DNA of 64,000 bases from positions 36,514,035 to 36,578,034 of the forward strand of contig CM055110.1 in assembly GCA_029204225.1 (NCBI GenBank), written 5' to 3'. Every line of letters starts with the position of its first letter. Within the stretch, counting starts at the first letter, position 1. Positions 25,331 through 35,306 of this stretch are shown one piece after another. The DNA is from Diphasiastrum complanatum (lineage: Eukaryota > Streptophyta > Lycopodiopsida > Lycopodiales > Lycopodiaceae). The position numbers and the translations under genes are program-made. Under the pieces are notes generated by a model, which did no database searches, was not told the DNA's origin, and saw only the letters and a program-made list of their open reading frames with translations.

Positions 25331-26155
25331 TCTATGAGAAATTCAGATTCTGTTTTGCAAGTTGCTGATTTTCAGCCCATTGAATGGGTGATTGATAGTG
25401 GTGCTACTCGTCATATGACTTCTCGCAAAGAAGCATTCACTAAATTAGTGAAAGTGCAAAATGGAAGTAAGGTACAATGTGCGGATGATGCATCTTATTC
25501 TTGGAATTGTAGCCATCATTCTGCCTAATGGTGAAGAAAAGTACATTAAAGCAAGGACTAGTTGTTGAGTTCAAAGAAGATAAGTGTCTTGTCAAGGATC
25601 TTAAAAGATCACTCTTGATTATTGTTTCGGGAACAATGCATGCTAGCTTATTCATTATGGATACCTATGAGCGACGAATTCCTTTTACATGTCTTGTTGC
25701 TTCTACATCACAATCATTGGAGTTGGCTAAATTGTGGCACGCAAGGTTTGGGCATCTCAACTTTGTTTGAAGAAGCTGAAAACATTTGATATGGTAGAAG
25801 ACATTCCTACTATTGAGCAGCCGGAAGGGCATGTATGCGAGGGGTGCATACTTGGAAAGTTTCAAAGGAAACCTTTTCCAATTGATGGAACTATAAAGGT
25901 TCTTGATAAATTTGATTTGGTTCATAGTGATGTTGTGGTCCAATGAGGACCGAATCCATTGGAAATTGCATCTATTTTGTGACTTTTATTGATGACTTTT
26001 CCCGTTTTACATGGATCTATCCTATGAAAGCTAAATCGGAAGTTTTTCAACGTTTCAAAGATTTTCTAGCAATGGTGGAAAAAAAACAACAACAAGAGCA
26101 ATGGAGAGCAATGCTTAGCCAAACTGTAAAACTGGAATACACAATGAGCATCTAA
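25331..26155 (+). pseudogene. Ty1/copia protease, pre-integrase and truncated integrase
   Basis: The protease active site reads WVIDSGATRHMTSRKEAF, with catalytic DSG at 25394-25402. Frame changes follow near 25525, 25765 and 25943. The pre-integrase domain shows LAKLWHARFGHLNF and a CEGC zinc pair near 25837. The integrase begins with LVHSDV (first Asp) and FVTFIDDFSRFTWIYPMKAK, then is lost after about residue 60. The second Asp, the catalytic Glu, RT and RNase H are all missing. Confidence 0.85.
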
Positions 26156-26424
26156 GTACTCTACCTGGATGTGGCCAAATGCCACCAAACCCTAAGGTTA
26201 ACCACTTACTAATTGTAGGGCACCCCCAAAAGTCAAGATAGGGCCCCTAAACAAAATTAGACCCCTAAGGACCCACGAGTAAGTACATGACCAAAATTGG
26301 GTCCAACTGAACTTAAGACAAACTTAAGATGGCCTAAATAACTAAATACCCATGGTTACACAAATCTCGACCTTTTGGGTCAAAGTAACCTATGGATTAA
26401 CTTTAGCATAGTCATTTATTTCTA

Positions 26425-26758
26425 GCAAAAGATTGCAGTCTGCGGGCCCAGCTACACACCACCCACAGCCGACGCGCTTCGCGGCCCTTTGCTCTAGGGG
26501 ATGGTTGCCGAGGTCAAAGAGAGACTAGCCGCATTGCAAAAGGGCTGGGATTTGTACGGCTGTTCCATCATGGCTGATGGGTGGACTGATCGTCGTAAAC
26601 GTCCACTCATCAACATCATTGTGTCCAGCTGCTACGGTTCCATGTTCCTCCGCAGCATCGACGCCTCCGAGGCAGGGAGAGTACACACGGTGGAGTACAT
26701 CTTCGTCGATCGGGACCTGAAAATATTTGGAATTGACCTAAATGGTCCAGGAATATAG
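26425..26758 (+). pseudogene. hAT transposase fragment (DUF659 region)
   Basis: After an acceptor-like TTATTTCTAG (ending 26433) the frame reads CGPSYTPPTADALRGPLL, a stop, then MVAEVKERLAALQKGWD, and then the DUF659 signature YGCSIMADGWTDRRKRPLIN with FLRSIDASEA. In plant hAT transposases this block belongs to the RNase H-like catalytic core. About 95 codons survive before the frame runs into non-transposase repeat sequence (FGIDLNGPGI) at 26725. The BED finger, the rest of the catalytic core and the dimerisation domain are absent here. It could be a captured exon or a deletion derivative. Confidence 0.75.
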
Positions 26759-27136
26759 TCTACAGGTTCGTGAACCCGATATGGACCTAACGGACTTGGC
26801 CTTGCTCGATTCGGGCATCATTGATCAAAATGGCTCTTCGATGGGAGAGTTACGCGTTTAGGTCACGCGAAATGGACTAGTTTTGCAGCTTTCTGTCCGA
26901 CAGCGCCATTTCTCCAAACGGGATCCGTTTCAGGTGTCGTTTGTTTTGGCCAGTGGACAAGATCGATATGAACCTATGGGAATAGACAAGACGAGGAACG
27001 GACCGACGGTCGGCTCAGAACGTTCGTCCGAAGTTCGACGTTTGACAGGGCTCCAGGGACACTTCGTCGGCCGAGAACTGAACACATCTAAAATTGACCC
27101 AAATGGTCCAGGAATATAGTCCACAGGTTCGTGAAC
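26733..27136 (+). repeat. Direct repeat of a GGTCCAGGAATATAGTC motif
   Basis: A segment of about 45 bp (ATTGACC.AAATGGTCCAGG through CAGGTTCGTGAAC) occurs at 26733-26777 and again at 27093-27136. A third diverged copy lies in hAT element B at about 43905-43950. This links A and B as relatives. The 27 bp around GTCCAGGAATA is the most conserved part. Confidence 0.8.
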
Positions 27137-27445
27137 GACATAGTAGTGTGTAGGTCTTCTGGTTCCCTGTCATGAATGACACAGTTCTGCTTAGTAATTA
27201 GCAAGTTGTTGAAGTTCATCCCGGGGGAAACCGATCTCATCACAGAAGACATAGTGGTGTGTAGGTCTTGTGGTGCCCTCTAGTGAATGACACAGTTCTG
27301 CTTAGTAATTAGGCTGTTGAAGTTCATCCGGGGCGAAACTGATCTCATCATATAAGACATAGTAGTGTTTAGGTCTTGTGGTTCCCTGCAGTGAATGGCA
27401 CAGTTTTGCTTAGTGATTAGTAAGCTGTTGAAGTTCATCCGGAGA
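27137..27445 (+). repeat. Tandem array, three copies of about 108-111 bp
   Basis: Units start with GACATAGT at 27137, 27248 and 27356. Each contains GTAGGTCTTGTGGTTCCCT and ends with AAGTTCATCC. Spacing is 111 and then 108 bp. It lies directly upstream of the 55-bp array and may share its deeper periodicity (two 55-bp units are about 110 bp). Confidence 0.85.
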
Positions 27446-27483
27446 GCGCATCGTTACATGGTTCCGTATTGTACGTACAATAG

Positions 27484-28215
27484 CGAGCATTCATTTCTCC
27501 CAGAGACTTGTGGTCTTGAGATCTTGACACTCTTCTGGCGAGCATTCACTTATTCCAAAAACTTGTGGTCTTCAGAGCTTGTTACCCTTCTGGTGAGCAT
27601 TCATTTCTCCCAGAGATTTGTGGTCTTGAGAGTTTGACACTCTTCTTTTGAGCATTCACTTATCCCAAAAACTTGTGGTCTTCAGAGCTTGTCACTCTTC
27701 TGGTGAGCATTCATTTCTCCCAGAGACTTGTGGTCTTGAGAGCTTGACACTCTTCTGGTGAGCATTCACTTATCCCAAAAACATGTGGTCTTCAGAGCTT
27801 GTCACTCTTCTGGTGAGCATTCATTTCTCCCAGAAATCTGTGGTCTTCAGAGCTTGTCACTCTTCTGGTGAGCATTCATTTCTCCCAGAAACCTGTGGTC
27901 TTCAGAGCTTGTCACTCTTCTGGTGAGCATTCATTTCTCCCAAAAACTTGTGGTCTTCAGAGCTTGTCACTCTTCTGGTGAGCATTCATTTCTCCCAGAA
28001 ACCTGTGGTCTTCAGAGCTTTTCACTCTTCTAATGACCATTCACTTATCCCAAAAACTTGTGGTCTTCAGAGCTTGTCACTCTTCTGGTGAGCATTCATT
28101 TCTCCGAGAAACCGTGGTCTTCAGAGATTGTCACTCTTTTGGTGAGCATTCACTTCTCCCAAATCTTTTGGTCTTGAGCGAGTCATTCTACTGGTGAGCA
28201 TTCACTTCCCTTTCT
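27484..28215 (+). repeat. Tandem array, about 13 copies of a 55-bp unit
   Basis: The unit contains GTGAGCATTCATTTCTCCCA, then ACTTGTGGTCTTCAGAGCTT and GTCACTCTTCT. Unit starts recur about every 55 bp from 27486 to 28199. The first six units alternate between two types (TTTCTCCCAGAGACTTG/GAG and CTTATCCCAAAAACTTG/CAG), giving a 110-bp higher-order period, and later units are more uniform. A single diverged unit occurs in hAT element B near 44046 (TTCTCCCAAAAAATCTTCTG), so the array expanded inside element A. Confidence 0.9.
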
Positions 28216-28721
28216 GAAACTAATTGCACCCTTCACTGCATTGCATTTTGAGAGGTAAATATGAAATAACATACCTAGTCAGAGATAAATCTGAACACAA
28301 GCAAATATCTGCCAAGACTATGTGGTAGTATAAATCGAAGAGGTCGATTTCATCACACTTAAGATCTACAATGCTGAAACCCTAAACCACATCTGATGAT
28401 AAAGCTCGGACAAAAGTTTGTTCTTGTCTGGAAACTAGTTCACATGGGAAAGCAATAAAGCATATCAAGGATATGCCTGATACAAATGCTTGCTCTTCTT
28501 GCCAGAGAGAGAGAGATTGCGAGAGTGCGAGGGAGAGTTTGCTTGTCAAAATTACAAATTGTTTGCTTTTTCAAGCCCGACTTTGTGACATCCCAGTTAT
28601 GGGAGGCATGGGCAATGGATAGGTTTTTTGCAAATTTTTTTGGTACCTTTTTCATTTTTTTTAACCGGAGGGGGAAGGCAGTCACCGTCCACCCCTAATA
28701 ATTAATTCCGAGGAAAGGTAG

Positions 28722-29079
28722 TGTAAGAGATCCTAACACCATAGTAGGGCAAACACTAACTGAACCACCCAGCCTTGCCTACTCCCTGATATGAAGCAAG
28801 CCCCTCCTAGCCCAGTGTGAGGCCTGGTAGCATGCATACTGCCAAGTGTCAGCCACATGGCTCTAACGTGGCTGACTGCATGTCGGGACCCAACGTGGGG
28901 CCCTATCTTGCTGATAGGGTCCCTAGGCTGTGTTAGGCCCGCCATAGCTATGGACCGTGCTGGGGCACACTACTCACATTGTCTTGCCTTGTTGGTCATG
29001 TACATTGGACGCGACCCTGACTGTGGTATCTGACCTCCTGTGTTCTTTAGGGTTCGGCACTGGTCACGTGCTCGTAACA
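28722..29079 (-). repeat. Chromovirus 3' LTR
   Basis: 358 bp, starting TGTAAGAGATCC and ending CTCGTAACA in plus orientation. It is preceded by TSD copy GGTAG at 28717-28721. It matches the other LTR without gaps, with 21 substitutions. Confidence 0.95.
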
Positions 29080-29268
29080 CTCCCTCCCCCTTAAGAACCG
29101 TCTTGGTCCTCTAAGACAGTCTGGAAAAATCTTGCGAAGGACGCTACCTCTTTCCCAAGTGGCATTCTCAACAGGCTGATCATTCCACTTGACCAGATAT
29201 TCTCGGTATAGAGTTACGAGTATGACGAGTCTGCGTCTCTCTACTATCAAGAATCTCCTCTGGCTCAT
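29047..29268 (-). pseudogene. Chromodomain at the integrase C-terminus
   Basis: The minus frame reads YREYLVKWNDQPVENATWE, the core of a chromodomain (family: YLVKWxGxxxxxxTWE). Chromoviruses carry this module at the end of integrase, where it directs integration to particular chromatin. The frame overlaps the 3' LTR start. The chromodomain is separated from the upstream integrase frame by a frameshift. It places the element among the chromoviruses; I do not assign a clade, though the short LTRs would fit Reina- or Galadriel-like groups. Confidence 0.8.
29080..29093 (-). other. Polypurine tract (PPT) of the chromovirus
   Basis: Immediately inside the 3' LTR the minus strand reads AAGGGGGAGGGAG, a purine-only run abutting the LTR as required for plus-strand DNA priming. 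Confidence 0.85.
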
Positions 29269-29378
29269 ATGGAGGTTGCTAAGAATCCAATGGGAGAACT
29301 AGAACACCGTCCCCTACCAAATTTTCTGATCTGGTTAAGGCTTTTCGTAACTGACTTACATGAAAAATTGGAAAAACC

Positions 29379-30376
29379 TTACTGCTGTGTGGCCTCGCCT
29401 AGTCTCCTACTGATGGTAAAAGGACCACAATACCTAGGAGACAACTTAGCACACACTCCTGATTTGAGGGTTTTAGAGTCAACTGGGACTCTCAAGTAGA
29501 CTTTCTCACCAGCGGAGAACTGCACATCCCGTTTGCGTGGATTTGCATAATGCCTGGCTCGATCCTGGGACTGCCTAATGCTACGCTTAGCATGTTCTAT
29601 CATCTGGTTTAGGTCCTCTAAAAAGTTTCTGGCTGCTTCAACTTTTTCTTGTTTAAACCCTACAGTTGTGGGTGAGCGTGGTTGAAAATCGTACATCAGC
29701 ATAAATGGGCTGTATCCCTAGCTGAATGTTTGGTATTGTTATAAGCAAACTCTAATATCGAGAGATACTCCTCCCAATTAGTTTGCTTTTTGCTGACGTA
29801 TGCTCGAAGCATATCCTCCAGCACCTGATTTACCCTCTCTGTTTGATCGTCCGCCGTCTGTGGATGGTCGGTGGTACTAAGTTTAGTATGGAGATGATGG
29901 AATATTGCCCTCCAAAAATTTCCATTAAACTTACTGTCCCGGTCGTTGATTATGCCGGAAGGTAGACCGTACAATTTAAATAACCCATCTACAAACAACC
30001 TCGCTAACTCTGGAGCTCTAACGGTTGTTTTGGTCGGAATAAAATGAGCCATTTGGGTCAGACGGTCAACTATGATCCATATAGCATCATTACCCTTTTG
30101 GGTTTTAGGCAAGCCTACTATAAAATCCATGGAGATACTCTCCCATTTACCAGCTGGTATATCTAAGGGCTGTAACAACCCTCCTGCCTTTAAACGCTCT
30201 GCTTTATTTACTTGACATTTCTGGCAACTAGTTACATATTGTTGGACGTCCTTTTTCATACTGGGCCAGAAAAATTGCCTACGAAGAAGCTCATAGGTCT
30301 TCTGAATGCCTGGGTGCCCCGCACTAAGATTGTCATGACACTCATATAGGACCTGCTGCCTATAATCCTCACACAT
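29379..30376 (-). pseudogene. Chromovirus integrase (zinc finger, DDE core, GPY/F region)
   Basis: 30376-29696 reads the N-terminal HHCC finger (HDNLSAGHPGIQKTYELL and SCQKCQVNK). The catalytic core follows: SMDFIVGLPK (first Asp), INDRDSKFNGNFW (second Asp) and QTERVNQVLED (Glu), so the DDE triad is intact. 29702-29379 continues in another frame with the C-terminal GPY/F-type motif KLSPRYCGPFTI. In the intact element this enzyme joins cDNA ends to host DNA. The frame break near 29700 inactivates this copy. Confidence 0.9.
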
Positions 30377-30439
30377 ACTCTATCTCCATAGAGCAAGTAC
30401 TCATCCTGAATGGAATACTTTTTCCATTTGATCCTTGAG

Positions 30440-30790
30440 TCAACTGACCCTCAACCACTGGGGTTTGCTTGGGTAATACAGGCTCAAAATCCTCCACGTC
30501 ATCAGACGTACGGACTCATCATCATTCTCAACGGAAGCTGCCGTATTCTTGGATGAACTGGTACCAACCCTGGGAACTGGTTCTGGAGTCTCTAACTGTC
30601 TGCTCTGGACTGAGTTCCAGATAATAGAGAAGAATGCATCATGCTGGCACTTCCCTCTCAAGGACTCGAGTAACTCATTACGAATCTGAGTAAAACTCAG
30701 CTCGTTTATCATAGGCATTCTACTAAGTGCATCTGCTACTGTATTGAATTTCCCCCGTCTATATCTGATAGACATATCAAACTCTTGCAT
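30440..30790 (-). pseudogene. Chromovirus RNase H end and RNase H-integrase linker
   Basis: It begins QEFDMSIRYRRGKFNTVADA followed by LSRM, the terminal RNase H motif (family: GKxNxxADALSR), followed by an acidic linker leading to the integrase. A frame break near 30800 separates it from the RT frame. Confidence 0.85.
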
Positions 30791-30921
30791 TAACTCAGCC
30801 CAACGAGCCTTCCAACCTCAAAGCTCAGGCTAATTGCAAAGGTATCTAAGACTTTCATGGTCTGTCAGGACCTCAAAGTTGGCACCATACAAATAATGCC
30901 TCCAAGTCTTAAGGGCGTGAA

Positions 30922-32055
30922 CTATAGAAAAGAGTTCCTTTTCATAGGCATATTGTACCTAGTCTGAGCTGGCTCGAGTTTTTTACTCTCGAACGCAACT
31001 GGTCGTCCACTCTGAGTTAGTACAGCACCAACTGCAAAGTCGCTAGCATCTGTTTTGACCACAAATGGCTGATTGGGGTCGACGACTTTTAAAACTGGTG
31101 CTATAGCTAAGGCTGTTATGAGAGCATCAAAGCTCTCCTGCTGTGCGGACTCCCAAATGAACTCCTTTCCCTTCCCCTTAAGAAGATTTGTCATGGGAAC
31201 TGCTATCTGAGCATATTCCTTGACAAATCGTCTGTAATATCCCGCCAAACCAAGAAAGATTTGAAGCTTTAAGAGATTATGAGGTCTCAGCCAACTGAGT
31301 ATGGCTTTAACCTTACTGGGGTCCATCTTAATCCCATCTGCCGAGATAATGTGACCCAAATAAGCTACTTCTTCAACGAAGAATTCACACTTAGGTTTCT
31401 TAGCATAAAGCTTATGCTTTATGAGCAGTCGAAACAGCTTTCTGAGGTGTTTAAGATGCTCCTTCCTCGTTTTACTGTAGACGAGGATGTCATCTAAAAA
31501 TACGACTACAAACTTACCTAAGTATGGTCTGCGGACACTGTTCATCAAGGTCATAAAAGTAGCTGGAGCATTTGTGAGCCCAAAAGGCATCACCTTAAAC
31601 TCATAATGACCATGACGAGTCCTAAAGGCTGTTTTCGGGACATCTTCCGACTTTATACGGACTTGATGATATCCCGATCTGAGGTCAATTTTACTGAAAA
31701 ACTTAGTCCCGTTGAGTTGATCAAACAACTCGTCTGCCCAAGGCATAGGATACTTATTCTTGATTGTGACTTTATTGAGGGCTCTGTAATCTACGCAAAG
31801 ACGCATAGACCTCTCTTTCTTTTTCACCAAAAGGACTGGTGAGGCCCATGGTGAACTACTGGTCTGAATTTGGCCTTTCCCAAGATAATCTGTTAACTGC
31901 CTAGTTATTTCTTCATCCTCTGTTCGGCTGACCTGATACGGAGGTTTAGAAACAGGTGCTGTACCTGGTACTAGGTTTATTACATGATCTACCTCTCTAC
32001 TAGGTGGTAAACCATGTGGTAAATCTTCAGGAAAAACATCTTTAAATTTAGACAA
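30922..32055 (-). pseudogene. Chromovirus reverse transcriptase and start of RNase H
   Basis: One uninterrupted 377-codon frame. RT blocks in order: [36 protein letters not shown] (first catalytic Asp), [20 protein letters not shown], and [13 protein letters not shown], where the catalytic pair is FLDD, a common Ty3 variant of YVDD. The RNase H start follows with [15 protein letters not shown] (catalytic Asp). In an intact element this enzyme copies the RNA genome to DNA in cytoplasmic particles. The polymerase domain itself looks undamaged in this copy; the breaks lie on either side of it. Confidence 0.93.
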
Positions 32056-32472
32056 TAAAGTTTTTGATTTACTGATTTTTTGCGATAAAGAACCGGAAAT
32101 AGAAACTTCAGGAATACACTGAAAGTCACATAAGAATACCTGATGGTCGTCGTCTCCGATTAGCTAACAGAGCTCTGAACTGCAGACCATAGGGCTGTTG
32201 GGAACATCATGCTCCCCATGCAACTGGATCTCTCGGCCTTTATACTGAAAGCTGAGGGTGTTCTCCTGATAATTTTTGTGGAGGGAAGGTCCTAAGCTGT
32301 AGAGCTAGTCTCTCCCGAGAACAATATCTGTGCGATCCAGGTGCATTATCTGAAAGTTTATTTCATCTTAGTACCCCTGAATACCAAGATTTAAATTACT
32401 TACCATAATTTCCCAAATTTTCTTATCTTCACCCTTAGCTAATGAAACTATGTACCTATGCTGACTAGGTAC

Positions 32473-32688
32473 TTATGGAAGTCTGAGTTTTTTAACTAGG
32501 GTGTAGTTGATGAAATTATGGGTCACCCCATCATCAACCATAACTCTGATTGACTGGTCACCAACTTTCCCATGCATACGTACTAGGTCATGCGGCCCAA
32601 AACTGAAAGGTCTCGCTAGCATTGCAAAGGTCAGCTGGCAACAGTGTTCATGGTCTTCATGAAACACTTTGATCTCGGAAGCTGCCAA
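32473..32688 (-). pseudogene. Chromovirus aspartic protease fragment
   Basis: A 71-codon frame with the retropepsin-like active-site region VMVDDGVTHNFINYTLVKKL. The family motif is D-S/T-G-A-T-H-N-F-I. Here the catalytic triplet reads DDG instead of DSG, a substitution expected to abolish or impair cleavage. It lies between gag and RT as expected. Confidence 0.8.
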
Positions 32689-32759
32689 GTCACTGGGGAA
32701 ACTTACGGTCTGAACAAGATGGACTTGTTTTTTATCTTTTTTATCTTTCTTAGTGAAAG

Positions 32760-33839
32760 GCCCCTTGGGACACTGTCTGACTGTGTGTCACTTGCCCATG
32801 CAAAGCACAAACGTTCTTGTTTGGCTTTCTCAAAATCTTCTGGTTTTAAGGGTTGTATGAGCGATGGGCGTTTCTGAGGAGCTCCACTCTTAACTTTATC
32901 TTCTTTCTTTCTTTTTTAAAATTTCTTTTTAAATTGAAATTATTTCTGAGGAGGCTGCTCAGAAAGAGGCTGTTGTCTCGTCTTCTTTCTACCCACTGAA
33001 TCATCATAGACTTGAGCGTATCTACGAGCTTGCTCTAGGGTAGTGGGCGAGTTTCTCTGAACCTCTACTTTATACTCATCTTTGAGGCCACGGACAAATC
33101 CCCTGACGTTTTGATAGTCATCCATATTTTTAATTTTTAAGATTGCCTCTCGATACTGCGAGATATATTGGATTAAGGATTTGTCCATTACTGTTTTCTC
33201 CCAGGCTTCCCAAGCTCTATCAAGTTCATTTTCTAGTAGAAATTATCTTAGGAAGGCCTCTTCAAAGGCTTTCCATGACCGGGGAGTCTGCCCAGTCTCC
33301 TGGAGATTTAACCACCACTTATAGGCCATGGGCCCTAGGGAAAGACTGGCCTCAAGAGCTTGCAAATGGTCAGGGGTCTGTTTAAGAGCATGAATGTTCT
33401 TCCATTTGCTGAGGAAGGTTTGTAGAATATATGCGTTTCTATCTTTCTCTTCCCCAATAAAAGTAGCATGCTTTAAGTCTTTAAAGACACTGGGGTGAGA
33501 CCGCATAGGCTCACCCGAAACTAATGGAAGTGGAGAAGGGGACAACTGAGAAGTGGAGGGGAGGCTTCCTTTCGCGGAACTCAAAATCAAGCCTTTGAGT
33601 TCAGCAAACGAGTCGTCCACACTGGACTTGAAATTGGCTAACGCCAACTTCAGTTCATCCACTTTTGTTACCAAATGGAGAAACTGCTCCTTGGTAACCA
33701 ATTCGTCAAGTTCTTCGGCAGATTGTTCCTGCTCTTCAACTTCCATTGGTTCTTTCCCCTTACTGAAAGCCAAGGCTTCTGTTTCAAGTTTGTCGATGCC
33801 TCTCTTCAGGGGTTGATCAAGTCCCTGAGGAGTGGTCAT
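32760..33839 (-). pseudogene. Chromovirus gag
   Basis: 33839-33243 (198 codons) begins MTTPQGLDQPLKRGIDK, followed by a coiled-coil-like stretch (VTKVDELKLALANFKSSVDD) and the retrotransposon gag core (MAYKWWLNLQETG...WKAFEEAFLR). 33188-32940 continues in another frame (QYISQYREAILKIKNM, RGFVRGLKDEYKVEVQ). The CCHC knuckle near 32815-32772 is damaged. The minus strand still spells CMGK-stop-HTVRQCPKG in one frame, so the expected Gly/His spacing is kept but a TGA replaces the residue before His. Confidence 0.85.
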
Positions 33840-34729
33840 TTTCAGAACTGAAAGAGAGGTACCTTAACTTCTCAAAGAAAGTTAAAAAGATTAATTTACA
33901 ACTATACAAAGGAAGGGAAAGAAAACTTAGCTGTTTCTGTGGACTGTACTTTCAAAGAACATATCAAGAAAAGCCCTCTCAGCTCTTCCACAACAATTTT
34001 CAGACCTGCTGTCCAGAAAATCAGCAACCTGTCCGGCCCGAATTTCTCTGATTTGGGCCCAAAAACAATTGCATCTGAATTCTTTAAGCACCCTGCTCGC
34101 TCGTTGGACAGCTATTTTGTCTGCGCCCCCAAAATGGTTTCAAAAATTTCATTTTCAAAGGACCTTTGGAGCACTGGACCTGCAATAGGAATATGCTCCA
34201 AATAACTCAGATTTGCAGCCGAACAAGGATCCCAATTTCTGAAATTTTAGCAGCTCTCTGATCGCTGACCTGTCCCCTGTCTGATCTCTGAATCTGATCT
34301 AAAAAATCAGGCTCCTAGCCTAAATCTGAAGATAGGAATCTGATTTGTGAGGATAGGTACATTCGCTATCTGAGTAGAGACCTGGCTGCCCTGAAAACAC
34401 TCAAAAATCACTGATTTTTGTCTGAAAACAGAGGTAGATTTGCTACACACCTCTCCCTGTCCAGCGCTGGACCTGCTCTAAGTTTTCCACCTAAAATCCG
34501 CTCAGTATTCATCTATCTATACACAAAAAACAGGGGTAGATCCCTGATTTTCCAGCGCTGAACCTTTGCAAGGAATTTTGACTCAGAACAATTGAAAATC
34601 CCCACAAATTTGGATGAGTAGCAGGCTGTTCCTAAAGCAACTTCTCTCCTCTCCTCTTTTCTGAAAATCTAAGAATTCTTTCCTACCTTTTGATAGCTTT
34701 CTCTACTGCTGCTCCTAAGCTTCCAAAGG

Positions 34730-34747
34730 GGATGGCTCTAATACCAG
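34730..34747 (-). other. Primer-binding site of the chromovirus (initiator Met tRNA)
   Basis: Just inside the 5' LTR the minus strand reads C then TGGTATTAGAGCCA, differing at one position from the plant initiator-Met tRNA primer site TGGTATCAGAGCCA. It fixes the element's orientation as minus. Confidence 0.88.
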
Positions 34748-35105
34748 TGTAAGAGATCCTAACACCACAGTAGGGCAAACACTAACTGAACCACCCAGCC
34801 TTGCCTACTCCCTGATATGGAGCAAGCCCCTCCTAGCCCAGTGTGAGGCCTGGTAGCATGCATACTGCCAAGTGTCGGCCACGTGGCTCTGACGTGGCCG
34901 ACTGCACGTCGGGACCCAACGTGGGGCCCTATCCTACTGACAGGATCCCTAGCCTGTGTTAGGCCCGCCATAGCTATGGACCGTGTTGGGGCACACTACT
35001 CACACTGTCTTGCCCTGTTGGTCGTGTACGTTGGACGTGACCCTGACTGTGGTATCTGACCTCCTGTGTTCTCTAGGGTTCGGCACTAGTCAAGTGCTCG
35101 TAACA
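34748..35105 (-). repeat. Chromovirus 5' LTR
   Basis: 358 bp, identical in length to the other LTR. It is followed by TSD copy GGTAG at 35106-35110. Confidence 0.95.
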
Positions 35106-35263
35106 GGTAGGATGGGGAAAATTAATTTTAATAGTTTTTGGGCATGTGGGAGCGAGCGAGGAGGGGCCTGATTTTTTTTTTTAAATTTGCGCTGGGGGTG
35201 GACGCGCCCTGGGAGCACTTGCGTCCCTGGACGCGCGTTCGCGCCCAACCCCCGCTTCCTTAG
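35106..35263 (+). mobile_element. hAT element A, right end
   Basis: After the TSD, hAT-like sequence resumes: GGGGCCTGATTTTTTTT, then GC-rich sub-terminal sequence with GACGCGCC and GGACGCGCG, ending GCTTCCTTAG at 35263. The order and motifs match the right end of element B at 44210-44399 (GGGGCCTGTATTTTTTTT ... GCTTCCTTAG). Confidence 0.7.
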
Positions 35264-35306
35264 CTTTAAAGTAAAAGCATAAATAACAAGAGTTTCAAGC
35301 ATGGCC

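Larger units (their letters stand above)
24376..26155 (+). mobile_element. Truncated Ty1/copia retrotransposon (gag to mid-integrase)
   Basis: In plus-strand order: gag, CCHC knuckle, protease, GAG-pre-integrase and the first third of integrase, each separated by single frameshifts. Homology stops near 26095, within integrase. About 330 bp later hAT transposase sequence starts, so the rest of pol was lost or displaced before or during later insertions. Confidence 0.85.
26425..28721 (+). mobile_element. hAT element A, left portion (interrupted by the Ty3 insertion)
   Basis: It contains a DUF659-type hAT transposase core, copies of a GGTCCAGGAATATAGTC motif, and long tandem arrays. It resumes after the Ty3 element at 35106-35263, where the sequence ends in GCTTCCTTAG. 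That right end, and the segment before it, match the right end of hAT element B (44170-44399). The left terminus of A was not recognised. Confidence 0.6.
28722..35105 (-). mobile_element. Complete Ty3/gypsy chromovirus, nested in hAT element A
   Basis: Both 358-bp LTRs are present (28722-29079 and 34748-35105). They start TGT and end ACA in plus orientation, and are flanked by a perfect 5-bp target-site duplication GGTAG (28717-28721 and 35106-35110). On the minus strand the order is 5' LTR, PBS, gag, protease, RT, RNase H, integrase, chromodomain, PPT, 3' LTR. I count 21 differences between the LTRs by eye (about 6%), of which 19 are transitions, as expected for methylated, decaying DNA. All coding domains carry stops or frameshifts, so this copy is not autonomous. 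Confidence 0.93.

Noticed and set aside
27395-27637. Open frames across the 55-bp array
   Set aside because: Period 55 is not a multiple of 3 and frames close after a few units; no protein repeat is conserved.
27137-28215. CRISPR array
   Set aside because: Units are contiguous with no unique spacers, and the genome is eukaryotic.
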